Shown: piece by piece, positions 62,836 to 64,000 of the stretch
How positions within the stretch are numbered: the first letter of the stretch is position 1
Layout of the letters: each line of letters starts with the position of its first letter
From: Salinimicrobium terrae DSM 17865
GTDB taxonomy: Bacteria > Bacteroidota > Bacteroidia > Flavobacteriales > Flavobacteriaceae
Assembly (NCBI RefSeq): GCF_000424665.1
Contig: NZ_AUKI01000017.1
Span: forward strand, 1-64,000
Reading direction: 5' to 3'
DNA: 64,000 nucleotides
Translations under genes and position numbers: made by a program
The notes under the pieces: generated by a model
Seen by the model: only the letters and a program-made list of their open reading frames with translations
Told to the model about the DNA's origin: nothing
Databases searched by the model: none

Positions 62836-64000
62836 ATGGAAGAATTTAACATTCTTAATTTACTCATTATTCTGGCAGGAGCATGGGTTGGAGGTGCTGC
62901 GGCAAAGAAATTGGGTTATCCTGCCATTCTCGGAGAATTGGTTATAGGTATTATTCTAGGTCCGGCCATATTGGGGATGCTGGAAACTTCTGAAATGATA
63001 AGTGTACTCGCCGAAGTTGGGATTATTCTTCTCATGGTTTACATTGGAATGGAAATCAATTTCAGAGACCTTGGAAAGGCGTCCTGGCCGGGACTACTGG
63101 CAGCTATTGGTGGGTTTATTGTGCCTTTTGCCCTGGGTTACTACACGATAATCTACTTTGATGGAACACAAATGGCAGCCATATTCGTAGCCATTGCGGT
63201 GGGCGTAACCTCCCTGGCCACAAAGAGTCGTATTCTGGTGGATCTAAAGCTGCTAAATACAAGAATTGCCTATGTGCTAATGGCGGGAGCACTGATATCC
63301 GACACTTTGGCTCTAATCATTTTTGCCGGTCTTATGAGCTTCGTAGATGCCGGAAATATCGATACCTGGGGATTAATATGGGTAGCCGGTAAAGCCATCC
63401 TGTTCTTTATTTTCACTGCTGTAGCGGGAATATATCTTCTCCCGTTGCTGGGTAAAACTTTAAGTCGGGCAAAAATTAAGGATCGTACTTTGCATTTCAC
63501 CCTAATCCTCATAATAGTTTTTGGTTTTGCTGAACTCGCCGAACTGGCAGGTCTCCACAGCATTCTTGGAGCATTTATGGCAGGACTATTTATAAGAGAT
63601 GGGGTTTTCAACAGGCAGATCTCCAAAGAAATCAATGATATTTTTCACGATGTTTCTATTGGATTCCTTGCTCCAATATTCTTTGTTTCAGCAGGATTCA
63701 ATGTAACTCTGGAAATCTTCCAGACCAACCTTTGGATGTTAATTGCAGTTACCGTAGTTGCCATGGTGGGAAAAATCGGTGGTACGGCACTTTTTTATCT
63801 TCCCAGTGGTTATGGCTGGCGGGAAGGGATCACAGTTGGAACAGGAATGAATGGGAGGGGAGCTGTTGAAATAATTATAGCCGGGATCGGTCTGGAAATG
63901 GGAATAATTTCACCCGAAATTTTTTCTATTCTGGTATTCATGGCGATTTTTACTACCCTCACTGTACCACTATTTCTTACCTGGACCACCAAATGGCTTA
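62836..64000 (+). CDS. CPA2-type cation:proton antiporter, cut by window end
   Basis: Starts with ATG at 62836 and remains open to the last base (388 codons visible). Twelve hydrophobic segments with MVYIGMEINFRDLG, LISDTLALIIFAGL, LAGLHSILGAFMAGLFIRDG and GMNGRGAVEIIIA identify a NhaS3/KefB-type exchanger. It is divergent from the antiporter at 60595 across a 213-bp AT-rich spacer. Any C-terminal domain lies outside the window. Confidence 0.88.
   Translation, partial: MEEFNILNLLIILAGAWVGGAAAKKLGYPAILGELVIGIILGPAILGMLETSEMISVLAEVGIILLMVYIGMEINFRDLGKASWPGLLAAIGGFIVPFALGYYTIIYFDGTQMAAIFVAIAVGVTSLATKSRILVDLKLLNTRIAYVLMAGALISDTLALIIFAGLMSFVDAGNIDTWGLIWVAGKAILFFIFTAVAGIYLLPLLGKTLSRAKIKDRTLHFTLILIIVFGFAELAELAGLHSILGAFMAGLFIRDGVFNRQISKEINDIFHDVSIGFLAPIFFVSAGFNVTLEIFQTNLWMLIAVTVVAMVGKIGGTALFYLPSGYGWREGITVGTGMNGRGAVEIIIAGIGLEMGIISPEIFSILVFMAIFTTLTVPLFLTWTTKWL

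Noticed and set aside
1-64000. CRISPR array, rRNA operon or a complete prophage
   Set aside because: No regularly spaced direct repeats with unique spacers, no rRNA sequence and no phage structural genes were found on either strand.

Overview
The window looks like the chromosome of a member of the Bacteroidota, most likely a marine-type Flavobacteriaceae. The evidence is a SusC/SusD pair, OMP_b-brl_3-type TonB-dependent receptors, many Sec-signal or lipobox enzymes, LytS/LytTR regulation, several TAnnTTTG -7 boxes and little use of Shine-Dalgarno sequences. The species cannot be fixed from this sequence alone.

Layout. Positions 1-279 hold the tail of an IS3-family transposase, followed by about 590 bp without a gene. 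Positions 873-6738 hold a LytTR regulator/sensor kinase pair facing three exported hydrolases: an amidohydrolase, a serine beta-lactamase-like hydrolase and an HExxH protein. Positions 6952-12280 are a compact 5.3-kb integrated element at the 3' end of a CAU-anticodon tRNA gene. It has a 14-bp direct-repeat att pair, tandem 10-bp repeats near both ends, a tyrosine integrase, an excisionase-like HTH protein, an HUH-type rolling-circle Rep and one reverse-oriented cargo gene (degenerate pentapeptide plus 2-TM channel-like). Positions 12425-16038 are housekeeping: mce, rbfA, a LolC/E-like permease and dusB.

The main feature is 16039-56361, about 40 kb that reads as a dedicated peptidoglycan (murein) utilisation locus. 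It is built like a polysaccharide utilisation locus but aimed at cell wall. A SusC/SusD pair and a second TonB receptor would take up large fragments. Exported enzymes would cut them: two NamZ (DUF1343) exo-muramidases, one fused to an amidase; an AmiD-like amidase; a NagZ/beta-lactamase-like fusion; a GH20 hexosaminidase; a GHL10 glycosidase; and an NlpC/P60 peptidase. A NagX-like membrane protein, a FucP-family MFS carrier and a sodium:solute symporter would import the products. In the cytoplasm a ROK kinase, MurQ and a NagB-PIG-L fusion would take MurNAc/GlcNAc to fructose-6-phosphate, and a dipeptide epimerase would handle L-Ala-D-Glu. A phosphodiester glycosidase megaenzyme and two phosphoesterase-type proteins suggest phosphodiester-decorated wall (for example teichoic acid linkage) as a further substrate. 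LrgA/LrgB may deal with D-lactate or pyruvate released by MurQ.

Four intergenic regions serving this locus share a 23-bp imperfect palindrome, CTTTTAT-N9-(ATAAAAG-like), which is a candidate operator for the ROK repressor encoded at 25521. The window ends with lepA and three monovalent cation:proton antiporter genes; the last runs off the edge.
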